Assembly: GCA_032718475.1 (NCBI GenBank)
Contig: JAUCBJ010001849.1
Coordinates: 51,208 to 115,207 of the forward strand
Direction of reading: 5' to 3'
Length of the DNA: 64,000 nucleotides
Source: Nemertoderma westbladi
Taxonomy: Eukaryota; Xenacoelomorpha; Nemertodermatida; Nemertodermatidae
Both the position numbers and the translations under genes were made by a program. A model generated the notes under the pieces. It had not been told where the DNA came from and did not search any database. It saw nothing but the letters and a program-made list of their open reading frames with translations. Positions 1 to 11,664 of this stretch are shown piece after piece. The first letter of the stretch is position 1; the number at the start of each line of letters is the position of its first letter.

Positions 1-126
1 GTTAAGCACTAAGATGATGCTTAATACCTGCTACATACATCGGGGAGGTTTCGGCGATGTGGTATCACGAGGTACAGGTGACCAAATATAATATCCCAAA
101 GTGTGTTCATATTATTGAGAACGTCT
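1..126. other. Unique flank, nothing recognised
   Basis: Short non-repetitive stretch before the first minisatellite. No open frame, RNA gene or recognisable element is visible. Confidence 0.5.
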
Positions 127-1231
127 AGGTTAGGTTAATGTAACAGACTCAGTAGGTTTAGGTTACTGTAACAGACTCAGTAGGTTTAGGTCACTGTAAC
201 AGACTCAGTAGGTTTAGGTAACTGTAACAGACTCGGTAGGTTTAGGTTACTGTAACAGACTCGGTAGGTTTAGGTTACTGTAACAGACTCGGTAGGTTTA
301 GGTTACTGTAACAGACTCGGTAGGTTTAGGTTACTGTAACAGACTCGGTAGGTTTAGGTTACTGTAACAGACTCGGCAGGTTTAGGTTACTGTAACAGAC
401 TCGGTAGGTTTAGGTTACTGTAACAGACTCGGTAGGTTTAGGTTACTGTAACAGACTCGGTAGGTTTAGGTTACTGTAACAGACTCGGTAGGTTTAGGTT
501 ACTGTAACAGACTCGGTAGGTTTAGGTTACTGTAACAGACTCGGCAGGCTTAGCTTACTGTAACAGACTCGGTAGGTTTAGGTTACTGTAACAAACTCGG
601 TAGTTTTAGGTGACTGTAACAGACTCGGTAGGTTTAGGTTACTGTAACAGACTCGGTAGGTTTAGGTTACTGTAACAGACTCGGTAGGTTTAGGTTACTG
701 TAACAAACTCGGTAGTTTTAGGTGACTGTAACAGACTCGGTAGGTTTAGGTTACTGTAACAGACTCGGTAGGTTTAGGTTACTGTAACAGACTCGGTAGG
801 TTTAGGTTACTGTAACAGACTCGGCAGGCTTAGCTTACTGTAACAGACTCGGTAGGTTTAGGTTACTGTAACAAACTCGGTAGTTTTAGGTGACTGTAAC
901 AGACTCGGTAGGTTTAGGTTACTGTAACAGACTCGGTAGGTTTAGGTTACTGTAACAGACTCGGTAGGTTTAGGTTACTGTAACATACTCGGTATGTTTA
1001 GGTTACTGTAACAGACTCGGTAGGTTTATGTTACTGTAACAGACTCGGTAGGTTTAGGTTACTGTAACAGACTCAGGTAACAGACTCAGTAGGTTTAGGT
1101 TACTGTAACAGACTCTGTAGGTTTAGTACTGTAACAGACTCAGTAGGTTTAGGTTACAGACTCGGTAGGTTTAGGTTACTGTAACAGATTCGGTAGGTTT
1201 AGGTTACTGTAACAAACTCGGTAGGTTCTCA
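127..1231. repeat. 28-bp minisatellite, about 40 copies
   Basis: Head-to-tail copies of a 28-bp unit with core GGTTTAGGTTACTGTAACAG followed by ACTCGGTA. Most copies are near identical. Marked variants (GGCAGGCTTAGCTTACTG at 541 and 821; AACAAACTCGGTAGTTTTAGGTGA at about 590, 710 and 870) recur 280 bp apart. That is exactly ten units, showing a second, larger duplication scale. The right end (1060-1231) is degenerate, with truncated units. No coding potential. Confidence 0.95.
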
Positions 1232-2520
1232 CAGTGAGCGCAGGGGGCGTTTTATTATTTTTTTTCTAGGGGGGGGGGGGGGGGGGGGCGTCTATCTCCT
1301 TGTAATAAACAGATACATTTTGTAAAAAAAAATTGACATTAACATCATTACATTTTTGTAATAATAATATTAAATAACTAAAACCAATACAAAGAAACAA
1401 GAATAAATTATTCAATAGATAAAACTGTTTGATACCGAACAGTAAATAATACGACAAAAAAAGCGAGATAAAACAATCAAATTGTTGAGGACAAGAAACA
1501 CCTGTTTTGGAAACTGATAACAATTTTTTAAATATTTATTTCTACACCTCATGAAATTTGACAAATCTTAACAAATATAAATAAATATGTAGGATATATA
1601 CCACCAAAACTCTTAAAAGCACCAACCACTCGAACACAAGTGACACAGTATATGGCACATATCTCCATGACAACATTTTAATTTAAATATGATAAGTATT
1701 GTTCCTGTATTATATATTTTTTTTGTGTTGAAACAACAATGAAAGTGTTACTGCCCTTTAGGCCACTACAGAATATCCGACATCAAAAAATACACCCAAT
1801 AATGATATCATAAAGTTATAAGACAAATAAAGTAAATATTAGCGTAAAATAAATAAACTAAAACAATAGAAATAAGGAAAAGGACTAAAATGGCCTCGAG
1901 TAGCAGCACATTATTAGAAACTACATGACTAAAAGGAAAGATGAGCCAATAGTTAGATAAGGAATGGCTAGTGAGCCGGGAATGCACATATATTGCTGTG
2001 CCGCGGATTTTGTGCACAATATTGAGTAGGTAACCAATTAATTATCGTACTACTACCACATCCATTAATAAGAAACGATCACCATGTCATAAACATTACA
2101 TAAACAGTATAAAAATATATATCGCTATTATTAAACAAAAGGAATACCTATGAAGAAAATGGGAAAAAATGTACCGCGTTGGTGAAATAGAAATCCAACC
2201 TTAAAATAAAAATCGCGAAATAAAGATTCGAACACAATTATCTTAGAGTAATTTAAATTGCTAAATATCTCAAGCACCGATACATTATATTTGTTGATAT
2301 GAAAAAGAAATCTAAATCATAATAATTAATAATATTAATAGCAAAATCATAACAAACAAATATGCAGCCCAGAGCCGCCAACCGTTAATTTTATATATAG
2401 AACGTAACATGGAGCGCAATGTCACACAGCATAGTCACTCATAGAAGTTAGGGGACACGCAGCACCGCAAGCAGGACCGTGGTCCTAGCCACATATAATC
2501 AAACGGCAAGACACACAGAC
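1232..2520. other. AT-rich intergenic DNA with a poly-G tract
   Basis: A G homopolymer of about 19 bp lies at 1270-1288, just past the 28-bp array. The rest is AT-rich DNA with only short open frames of low-complexity composition. No exon, RNA gene or known element is recognised. Confidence 0.5.
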
Positions 2521-4440
2521 AGGTTAATGTAAAACAAAGTCGCACAGCTGTTAATGTCATACAAAGTCGCACAGCTGTTAATGTCATACAAAGTCGCACA
2601 GCTGTTAATGTCATACAAAGTCGCACAGCTGTTAATGTCACACAAAGTCGCACAGCTGTTAATGTCATACAAAGTCGCACAGCTGTTACACAAAGTCGCA
2701 TAGCTGTTACACAAAGTCGCACAGCTAGGTTAATATCACACAAAGTCACACAGCTGTTAATGTCACGCAAAAGTCTCTCAGCTGTTAATGTCACACAAAG
2801 TCGCACATGTAGGTTAATGTCACCCAAAGTCGCACAGCTGTTAATGTCACACAATGTCGCACAGCTGTTACACAAAGTCGCACAGCTGTTACACAAAGTC
2901 CCACAACCAGGTTAATGTCACCCAAAGTCGCACAGCTGTTAATGTCACACAAAGTCGCACAGCTAGGTTAATGTCACCCAAAGTCGCACAACCAGATGAA
3001 TGTTACACAAAGTCGCACAGCTAGGTTAATATCACACAAAGTCACACAGCTGTTAATGTCACGCAAAAGTCGCTCAGCTGTTAATGTCACACAAAGTCGC
3101 ACAGGTAGGATAATGTCACCCAAAGTCGCACAGCTGTTAATGTCACACAATGTCGCACAGCTGTTACACAAAGTCGTACAGCTGTTACACAAAGTCCCAC
3201 AACCAGGTTAATGTCACCCAAAGTCGCACAGCTGTTAATGTCACACAAAGTCGCACAGCTAGGTTAATGTCACCCAAAGTCGCACAACCAGATGAATGTT
3301 ACACAAAGTCGCACAGCTAGGTTAATGTCCCACAAAGTCGCACAGCTGTTAATGTTACACAAAGTCCCACAACCAGATTAATGTCACACAACGTCGCACA
3401 TCTGTTAATGTCACACAAAGTCCCTCAACCAGATTAATGTCACATAAAGTCGCAGAACTAGATTAATGTCACTCAAAGTCGCACAGCTGTTAATGTCACA
3501 CAAAGTCGCACAGCTGCTAATGTGACAAAAGTCGCACAGCTGTTAATGTCACACAAAGTCGCCCAGCTGTTAATGTCACAAAAAGTCGAACAGCTGTTAA
3601 TTTCACACAAAGTCGCACAGCTGCTAATGTCACACAAAGTCCCACAACCAGATTAATGTCACACAAAGTCCCACAGCTATATTAATGTCACACAAAGTCG
3701 CACAGCTAGGTTAATGGCACACAAAGTCGCACAGCTGTTAATGTCACACAAAGTCCCACAGCTAGATTAATGTCACACAAAGTCGCACAGCTAGGTTAAT
3801 GTCACACAAAGTCGCACAGCTGTTAATGTCGCACAAAGTCCCACAGCTAGGTTAATGTCATACAAAGACGCACAGCTAGGTTAATGTCACACAAAGTCGC
3901 ACAGCTGCTAATGTCACACAAAGTCCCACAACCAGATTAATGTCACACAAAGTCCCACAGCTATATTAATGTCACACAAAGTCGCACAGCTAGGTTAATG
4001 GCACACAAAGTCGCACAGCTGTTAATGTCACACAAAGTCCCACAGCTAGATTAATGTCACACAAAGTCGCACAGCTAGGTTAATGTCACACAAAGTCGCA
4101 CAGCTGTTAATGTCGCACAAAGTCCCACAGCTAGGTTAATGTCACACAAAGACGCACAGCTAGGTTAATGTCACACAAAGTCGCACAGCTGTTAATGTCA
4201 CACAAAGTCGCACAACCAGATTAATGTTACACAAAGTCGCACAACTAGGTTAATGGCCCACAAAGTCGCACAGCTGTTAATGTCACACAAAGTCCCACAA
4301 CCAGATTAATGTCACACAAGTCGCACATCTGTTAATGTCACACAAAGTCCCTCAACCAGATTAATTTCACACAAAGTCGCACAGCTGTTAATGTCACACA
4401 AAGTCGCACAACCAGATTAATATTACACAAAGTCATACAT
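2521..4440. repeat. 27-29-bp minisatellite, about 69 copies, with higher-order repeats
   Basis: Core TTAATGTCACACAAAGTCGC followed by one of three linkers: ACAGCTG (27-bp unit), ACAGCTAGG or ACAACCAGA (29-bp units). The three unit types are interspersed. Two higher-order tandem duplications are readable. A block of about 296 bp (2720-3015) recurs at 3016-3311. A block of about 284 bp (3616-3899) recurs at 3900-4183, reproducing the same order of variants with few differences. Open frames on both strands here are artefacts of 27-bp units. Confidence 0.95.
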
Positions 4441-4842
4441 GTCCAGGTGTCCACCCCGCGACAAACAAAGACAAAATATAAAAACAAATGAGCACAAGGC
4501 AAAACGAATAAGAACAATAAAGATTAAATCGAAATATATTTAGTTCAAAATAAGATTTTTTAGAAACTATTTGAATTAATTTGGTTTATAGTGATAAAAT
4601 ATTTTTTGTTTGATATGTAGAACAGTAACTGACAATGTTTGATACAATGGGGAAGCAATAAAACCGATTGATTACGGAAGTATTACCGGCGAGAAAACCA
4701 GGAAATCCTGAGACGAAATAAAAGATATGAGCGATAAAAATAACTAAAAGGTGAAATTTATAATATTATGCAGCTAAAAGAGTTCCTTATCACTTAGTTA
4801 CAAAGTGGGTCTCGCAACTAAATAACAAGGAACTACCAGTAA
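4441..4842. other. AT-rich spacer between two minisatellites
   Basis: About 400 bp of AT-rich DNA separating the 27-29-bp and 24-bp arrays. No gene or element recognised. Confidence 0.5.
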
Positions 4843-7246
4843 ATAAACAACAACCCGTGTCAGTAAATAAACAACAACCAGTGTCAGTAAATAAACAACA
4901 ACCCGTGTCAGTAAATAAACAACAACCAGTGTCAGTAAATAAACAACAACCCGTGTCAGTAAATAAACAACAACCTGTGTCAGATAAATAAACAACAACC
5001 TGTGTCAGATAAATAAACAACAACCAGTGTCAGTAAATAAACAACAACCAGTGTCAGTAAATAAACAACAACCAGTGTCAGTAAATAAACAACAACCATT
5101 GTCAGTAAATAAACAACAACCCGTGTCAGTAAATAAACAACAACCAGTGTCAGTAAATAAACAACAACCAGTGTCAGTAAATAAACAACAACCCGTGTCA
5201 GGAAATAAACAACAACCAGTGTCAGTAAATAAACAACAACAAGCGTCAGTAAATAAACAACAACCAGTGTCAGTAAATATACAACAACCAGTGTCAGTAA
5301 ATAAACAACAACCAGTGTCAGTAAATAAACAACAACCCGTGTCAGTAAATAAACAACAACCCGTGTCAGTAAATAAACAACAACCCATGTCAGTAAATAA
5401 ACAACAACCAGTGTCAGTAAATAAACAACAACCAGTGTCAGTAAATAAACAACAACCAGTGTCAGTAAATAAACAACAACCAGTGTCAGTAAATAAACAA
5501 CAACCCGTGTCAGTAAATAAACAACAACCCGTGTCAGTAAATAAACAACAACCCGTGTCAGTAAATAAACAACAACCAGTGTCAGTAAATAAACAACAAC
5601 CAGTGTCAGTAAATAAACAACAACCCGTGTCAGTAAATAAACAACAACCAGTGTCAGTAAATAAACAACAACCAGTGTCAGTAAATAAACAACAACCAGT
5701 GTCAGTAAATAAACAACAACCAGTGTCAGTAAATAAACAACAACCCGTGTCAGTAAATAAACAACAACCAGTGTCAGTAAATAAACAACAACCCGTGTCA
5801 GTTAATAAACAACAACCCGTGTCAGTAAATAAACAACAACCCGTGTCAGTAAATAAACAACAACCCGTGTCAGTAAATAAACAACAACCCGTGTCAGTAA
5901 ATAAACAACAACCCGTGTCAGTAAATAAACAACAACCCATGTCAGTAAATAAACAACAACCAGTGTCAGTAAATAAACAACAACCAGTGTCAGTAAATAA
6001 ACAACAACCCGTGTCAGTAAATAAACAACAACCCGTGTCAGTAAATAAACAACAACCCGTGCCAGTAAATAAACAACAACCAGTGTCAGTAAATAAACAA
6101 CAACCAGTGTCAGTAAATAAACAACAACCCGTGTCAGTAAATAAACAACAACCAGTGTCAGTAAATAAACAACAACCAGTGTCAGTAAATAAACAACAAC
6201 CAGTGTCAGTAAATAAACAACAACCAGTGTCAGTAAATAAACAACAACCAGTGTCAGTAAATAAACAACAACCCGTGTCAGTAAATAAACAACAACCAGT
6301 GTCAGTAAATAAACAACAACCAGTGTCAGTAAATAAACAACAACCAGTGTCAGTAAATAAACAACAACCAGTGTCAGTAAATAAACAACAACCCGTGTCA
6401 GTAAATAAACAACAACCAGTGTCAGTAAATAAACAACAACCAGTGTCAGTAAATAAACAACAACCCGTGTCAGTAAATAAACAACAACCCGTGTCAGTAA
6501 ATAAACAACAACCCGTGTCAGTAAATAAACAACAACCAGTGTCAGTAAATAAACAACAACCCGTGTCAGTAAATAAACAACAACCAGTGTCAGTAAATAA
6601 ACAACAACCCGTGTCAGTAAATAAACAACAACCAGTGTCAGTAAATAAACAACAACCCGTGTCAGTAAATAAACAACAACCCGTGTCAGTAAATAAACAA
6701 CAACCCGTGTCAGTAAATAAACAACAACCAGTGTCAGTGAATAAACAACAACCCGTGTCAGTAAATAAACAACAACCAGTGTCAGTAAATAAACAACAAC
6801 CCGTGTCAGTAAATAAACAACAACCCGTGTCAGTAAATAAACAACAACCCGTGTCAGTAAATAAACAACAACCAGTGTCAGTGAATAAACAACAACCCGT
6901 GTCAGTAAATAAACAACAACCAGTGTCAGTAAATAAACAACAACCAGTGTCAGGAAATAAACAACAACCAGTGTCAGTAAATAAACAACAACCCGTGTCA
7001 GTAAATAAACAACAACCAGTGTCAGTAAATAAACAACAACCAGTGTCAGTAAATAAACAACAACCCGTGTCAGTAAATAAACAACAACCAGTGTCAGTAA
7101 ATAAACAACAACCCGTGTCAGTAAATAAACAACAACCAGTGTCAGTGAATAAACAACAACCCGTGTCAGTAAATAAACAACAACCAGTGTCAGTAAATAA
7201 ACAACAACCCGTGTCAGTAAATAAACAACAACCCGTGTCAGTAAAT
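4843..7246. repeat. 24-bp minisatellite, about 100 copies
   Basis: Unit core GTCAGTAAATAAACAACAAC followed by CAGT or CCGT. The A/C dimorphism at one position alternates irregularly along the array. Two 25-bp copies near 4982-5008 (CAGATAAATAAAC) break the phase. Because 24 is a multiple of 3, both strands stay open: a Q/N-rich octapeptide repeat of about 745 residues on + (5027-7264) and a Cys-rich one of about 779 residues on - (5005-7344). Simultaneous openness in several frames, and no conservation beyond the unit, argue that this is non-coding satellite. Confidence 0.95.
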
Positions 7247-7737
7247 ATAAATACAAATTCATGATGAATAATTATGGAGTAGAGAAATTTTGAAATTAAA
7301 TTTTCTAAAAATTGAAATGAAATATTCTGTAAATATAAACTCAATGATATACTATTTATGTTTACCGAGAAGCTCAGCTAAGCTGCTTGTCATAATAACA
7401 AAAATAAATGTGAAATTAATGAATTTCTGATTTAAAAGTTTAACGTTTTCCGATAAACAAATAATGAAATGTGGATTTAGGGAAAAAGGCACCAAAATAC
7501 CCCGAAGAACCGATTAAATAGAACCCGCCATAAAATATATAAATATTGAATTTTTACAAAACCTTTTTGTCCAAAAAATGAGGTTAATTGAAAAGTAAAT
7601 AAAATATGAAGTTAAATAAATGACCCTTTTTTACACTTAATTCCAAAAGATTTTGTTTGGATTGTTTGTATAAATACGAATAAATGATTATACCGGTATT
7701 TTTTGGACAAAAATTCCCCCAAGTGGGCGGGTTCGGG
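7247..7737. other. AT-rich 3' flank of the kinesin light chain gene
   Basis: Non-repetitive AT-rich DNA downstream of the minus-strand KLC stop codon. I found no convincing poly(A) signal on the minus strand close to the stop and no poly(A) tract that would mark a recent retrocopy. Confidence 0.45.
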
Positions 7738-9564
7738 TTATATTTCCTTGATGCGATGCCTATTGTGCATGGGTTGGAGTTGGTAGGTCTGATCGTTGGT
7801 CTGTCCGGTGAGAACCGACAACGAGGAGGCCCGCTTCATCGCCCCGGACGGCGGCGGGGGCGTCAACTCGCTACTCCCTCGCAACGCCTTCACCAACTTC
7901 CGGCTGCTCGTCTGTATCGACTGGCGGAGTTTCGTGAAACTCCCGCTGTGCTGCATGCGGCCGTCCCCGGTGCCGTGCCACTCCGCCACCCGCTCCCCTG
8001 CGGCGTCGTACGCCACCCGCTCCCCAGCGGCGTCGTACGCCACCCCCGGCCCCTCCCGTTGCCGCCTGGCCCTCCCGGACAGCGGCAGCTCCCCGCCGCA
8101 GCTCAGCACCTCCTGTATCCGGGAGGCCCGAACCCCATCCAACGTGTTCTTCCGCGCCCGAGTCGCGCAGTCCTCGAGAATATCCGCCGCGTCGAACTTA
8201 CCTTGTCGGCGGTACAAAGCGCCGAGATTCCTTAGCGTCATAGAGACCGTGGGGAGATCCACCCGGTTGGACTTGTACCAGGCGCCATTGGGCTCGGAAT
8301 CCAGACTGGCCGGACGGACGACCACACCGGAATCCGAGTCCATCGCCCGCAGGAGGACCTGCTTGTACAGCTGCTCCGCCGCGTTCAACTTACCCTGTTT
8401 CAGATACGCGGAAGCCAAATTATTCTTCGTTTTCGCCACATTAGGATCATTGGGTCCCAACTTACTCAGGTAAATATCCAAAGCCTTTCCGTAGTATATC
8501 TCCACCTCGTCGTACTTACCCTGGTTCTGACACAACAACGCCAGGTTATTCAGCTGTTTGGCAACGTCCGGATGATCGGCTCCTAACATTCGCTCCCGTA
8601 TCTCCAATGCTCGCTTACACAAGGGCTCGGCGTCCCGGTACCGACCCCGCTTACCGTAGAGAACCGCTAGGTTGTTGAGGGTCGCCGCTACTGCAGGGTG
8701 ATCCCTGCCTAACGTCGACTCCCTGATTGCCAAGGCGTCGTTCAGTAGCGCGGCAGCCTCTTTATACTTACACTGATCGCGATAAACCAAGGCCAATATG
8801 TTGAGCATGGTGGCCACATCTGGGTGGTCCCGTCCCGAGTTCCGTTCGAGGTCCTCCAGCGCTTGTTTACACAGCGGGACGGCGACCTCGTAACGACCTT
8901 CAGACGCGTACTGTATGACGAGGTTGTGGAGGGTTCGCAGTCTAGCGGGGACCTCCACCCCGGTACCGGTACCCGCGGAGACCACCGACTGCTTATCCTC
9001 ACCTCCGGTTTCCTCCTCCTCGCCGAATCCCAGATCCAATTCGTTTATTATCGCCTCCGGAGTGTCCTCCTCGTGGGTTACCTTGGCGACGTACTCCGGG
9101 TCTTCCAGACGACGCATCTCGAGTTGATGTTTGAATTGTTTGTGTTCTTCCTCCAGTTGCACCACGATTAGTTCGCTGCTCTGGAGTTTCTGCTGGGTCG
9201 TGGTTAACTCTTCTCGTAGCCAAGTATTCTCCTGACAAAGCCGTTTAACCTGCGAACGGAGTTTCAATTTCTCTCCTTCTAAGTGCGTCGTATAGTTGAT
9301 CATCGTTATTAGAACTTGGGCGTCAGATATTCCGCATTCTAACAGGTCCAGCGTCTTTACAACATTTTCGTTTTTGTCCTGCTCCGCTGCGCTTTCGCTG
9401 CCGCTAGACGATTTATCTAATCGCGAATCGGTTTTTAGACAACCGAATTCGGATTTTAACTGCTGTAATCCTTCGACGACGGTCTTCGTATTGGATATTA
9501 AATCTTCGTGGTTTAATTTAGCCGATTTACTTGGGGATGTTAGAGTTTCTGGTAAACCCATCAT
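7738..9564 (-). CDS. KLC: Kinesin light chain, intronless 608-aa reading frame
   Basis: Cargo-binding and regulatory subunit of the kinesin-1 motor; cytoplasmic, paired with kinesin heavy chain. The frame opens with ATG ATG at 9564 and runs uninterrupted to TAA at 7738-7740. Residues about 95-155 form the heptad coiled coil ([13 protein letters not shown]) that binds heavy chain. Residues about 207-470 hold six TPR units in the family order, with signature stretches [91 protein letters not shown] and [15 protein letters not shown]. The C-terminus keeps the conserved [10 protein letters not shown] basic amphipathic segment (541-550) and the [10 protein letters not shown] phospho-motif (576-585). 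Oddities: no introns, an exact tandem duplication of nine residues at 508-525, and LGFGEEEE in place of the Leu-Phe-Pro acidic motif before the TPRs. It looks functional; a retrogene origin is inferred. Confidence 0.95.
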   Translation of the reverse strand: MMGLPETLTSPSKSAKLNHEDLISNTKTVVEGLQQLKSEFGCLKTDSRLDKSSSGSESAAEQDKNENVVKTLDLLECGISDAQVLITMINYTTHLEGEKLKLRSQVKRLCQENTWLREELTTTQQKLQSSELIVVQLEEEHKQFKHQLEMRRLEDPEYVAKVTHEEDTPEAIINELDLGFGEEEETGGEDKQSVVSAGTGTGVEVPARLRTLHNLVIQYASEGRYEVAVPLCKQALEDLERNSGRDHPDVATMLNILALVYRDQCKYKEAAALLNDALAIRESTLGRDHPAVAATLNNLAVLYGKRGRYRDAEPLCKRALEIRERMLGADHPDVAKQLNNLALLCQNQGKYDEVEIYYGKALDIYLSKLGPNDPNVAKTKNNLASAYLKQGKLNAAEQLYKQVLLRAMDSDSGVVVRPASLDSEPNGAWYKSNRVDLPTVSMTLRNLGALYRRQGKFDAADILEDCATRARKNTLDGVRASRIQEVLSCGGELPLSGRARRQREGPGVAYDAAGERVAYDAAGERVAEWHGTGDGRMQHSGSFTKLRQSIQTSSRKLVKALRGSSELTPPPPSGAMKRASSLSVLTGQTNDQTYQLQPMHNRHRIKEI

Positions 9565-9935
9565 TCGGCATTCGGTGATATTTTGTACAGTATGATGATT
9601 TTCAAGTTTCCTGTACCGGAACCTGTTTTTATACTGTTAATACAGTAATATAAGTTTCAAGTTTCAATCAAATAATTAATACATGTAATAATGTATTAGG
9701 CCTACTGTATTACCGGTAGGGCGGTAGGCCTATTTCAGTATTTAAGTTAGATCAGTAGATTAGGAGGTCCTGCAGTCTTGTCATAAACTCATAGCAGCTT
9801 AGTAATACTGTAATACTGTAATACAGTAATAGCAGTACTACAGCGCAGTAGGCTAGGTGGAAGGAGGAAAACGCCACAAGGAATAAGGGTGAGTACAAAA
9901 CGGAGACCGGAGATGGGAGACCAGTACAAAAGGGA
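9565..9935. other. 5' flank of KLC
   Basis: Upstream of the KLC start. Contains short TAATACTG direct repeats near 9802-9830 and two TAGGCCTA palindromes. No upstream exon with a convincing donor was found, and no promoter element can be named. Confidence 0.4.
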
Positions 9936-10680
9936 GACCCCCCAAGTCCAAAAGGGAGACCCCCCAAGTACAAAAGGGAGGCCCCCCAAGTACAAAAGGG
10001 AGGCCCAGAAGTACAAAAGGGAGACCACCCCCCCCCCCCCCCCCCACCCCCCAAGTACAAAATGGAGACCCCCAAGTACAAAAGGGAGACCCCCCAAGTA
10101 CAAAAGGGAGGCCCCCCAAGTACAAAAGGGAGAACCCCAAGTACAAAAGGGAGACCCCTCAAGTACAAAAGGAAGACCCCCCCCCCCCAGTACAAAAGGG
10201 AGACCACCCCAAATTACAAAAGGGAGACACCCCCAAGTACAAAAGGGAGACCCCCAAGTACAAAAGGGAGACCACCCCAAAGTACAAAAGGGGACCCCCC
10301 AAGTACAAAAGGGAGACCCCAAGTACAAAAGGGAGACCACCCCCATGTACAAAAGGGAGACCCGCCAAGTACAAAAGGGAGACCCCCCAAGTACAAAAGG
10401 GAGACCCCCAAGTACAAAAGGGAGACCCGCCAAGTACAAAAGGGAGACCCCCAAGTACAAAGGGAGACCCCCCAAGTACAAAAGGGAGACCCCCAAGTAC
10501 AAAAGGGAGACCCGCCAAGTACAAAAGGGAGACCCCCAAGTACAAAAGGGAGACCCCCATGTACAAAGGGAGACCCCCCAAGTACAAAAGGGAGACCCCC
10601 AAGTACAAAAGGGAGACCCCCCAAGTACTAAATGAAGATCCCCTAAGTACAAAAGGGAGACCCCCCCCCCCCCCCCAAGT
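9936..10680. repeat. C/A-rich minisatellite of about 21 bp, about 35 copies
   Basis: Core AAGTACAAAAGGGAGACC with a variable C run. Unit length drifts from 20 to 22 bp with the number of Cs, so frames slip constantly. Three copies carry expanded C tracts (10027-10047, about 10173-10181, about 10660-10676). All long frames on either strand are repeat artefacts. Confidence 0.95.
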
Positions 10681-11399
10681 ACTCGTTATAATACTGTCAT
10701 CAACTCAGGATAACTCACAAACTTTCATAGAAGGCGTGTACATGTACATGTATGTACATTATATTGGTTGCTCCGATGTTTGTATTAGGCTAACTGAGAG
10801 ATGTTTGTATTAGGCTAACTGAGAATGTATTATAAAAATTAGGTATAAATAATTAATGTTCTTTATTTTATTTATCTATTACAGAAAGACCCCTCCGCAG
10901 AATAAACTGCTCTATGGGGCCGTTTCCCAGGTTGCGGATATGGATAACATTTCACACATCGCACTAATTGTGATTATGATTTGTTTGCCTAGGCGAATTT
11001 GTATTACATAAGATGGTAGGCAGTTTGTTTGGTTGATGGAAAGCATTCTCAGTTTGCATCTTCCAGTGCCATCTGTATCTTGGAGACAGGGGGGGGGGGG
11101 GGGGGGGGGGGGGGTGGAACTGGACGCAAAACCCGCCTCAATGTTAAATTCTAAATTTAGGGAAAGGAGCAGGTTACAGTGGCACGTTATTTTAACCAAA
11201 ACAATAAACTAAGCACAATAGTTACAGTTTTATTTTTGAGAATAATCAGTTGTTATTTGCGTTTTCGCGTTTTCGTGCAGCATCTGTGTAACTGTCTTGC
11301 AGTTATAATAAATTTATCTATCCAAAAATTATTAGGCTTGGCATCAGCTGGTTGCTAGGAGACTGCAGGATATATCAGGTGGGTTTAAAATTCAGCAAT
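10681..11399. other. Intergenic DNA with poly-G tract and dispersed motif
   Basis: Contains a G homopolymer of about 24 bp at 11090-11114. At 11154-11207 there is a motif (AATTTAGGGAAAGGAGCAGG, then AACCAAAACAATAAAC) that recurs twice at 61765-61890. No gene recognised. Confidence 0.5.
11154..11207. repeat. Dispersed repeat copy (GGGAAAGGAGCAGGTTACAG family)
   Basis: Shares GGGAAAGGAGCAGGTTACAG and a downstream AAACAATAAAC with two copies at 61770-61811 and 61830-61887. This is three occurrences in 64 kb of otherwise unrelated flanks, so likely part of a dispersed element of unknown class. Confidence 0.6.
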
Positions 11400-11664
11400 A
11401 CATTCAGCGTCAGCGTCCAATTCTTTTTTATCAAATTCTGACATACAACTGTACAACTGAACTCCTGGAACTGTACAACTATACAACTGAACTCCTGAAC
11501 TTTTGGATTGATATATCGGTATCGGCACCGGTTCTCCGAGTTGCCCCGTCCAGCCATTACCCCCTCCACCGACCAAGCTGACTCCAAAGAACAAGGAAAA
11601 CAAACGACCAAACCCAACAAAATTCATTGCTATTCCGGAAAATAAAGGATAACCAAAAGCGAGG

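Noticed and set aside
127-1231. Telomere-like sequence (GGTTTAGGTTA)
   Set aside because: Only one TTAGG-like word per 28-bp unit and no run of TTAGGG or TTAGG, so this is an interstitial minisatellite and not telomeric.
5005-7344. Long open frames of 745 and 779 residues on opposite strands (octapeptide repeats)
   Set aside because: They follow from a 24-bp repeat, which keeps frames open on both strands. No non-repetitive domain, splice context or codon-level conservation supports translation.
7684-8473. Plus-strand frames of 183 and 225 residues
   Set aside because: Antisense shadows of the GC-rich KLC coding sequence, with no recognisable domain.
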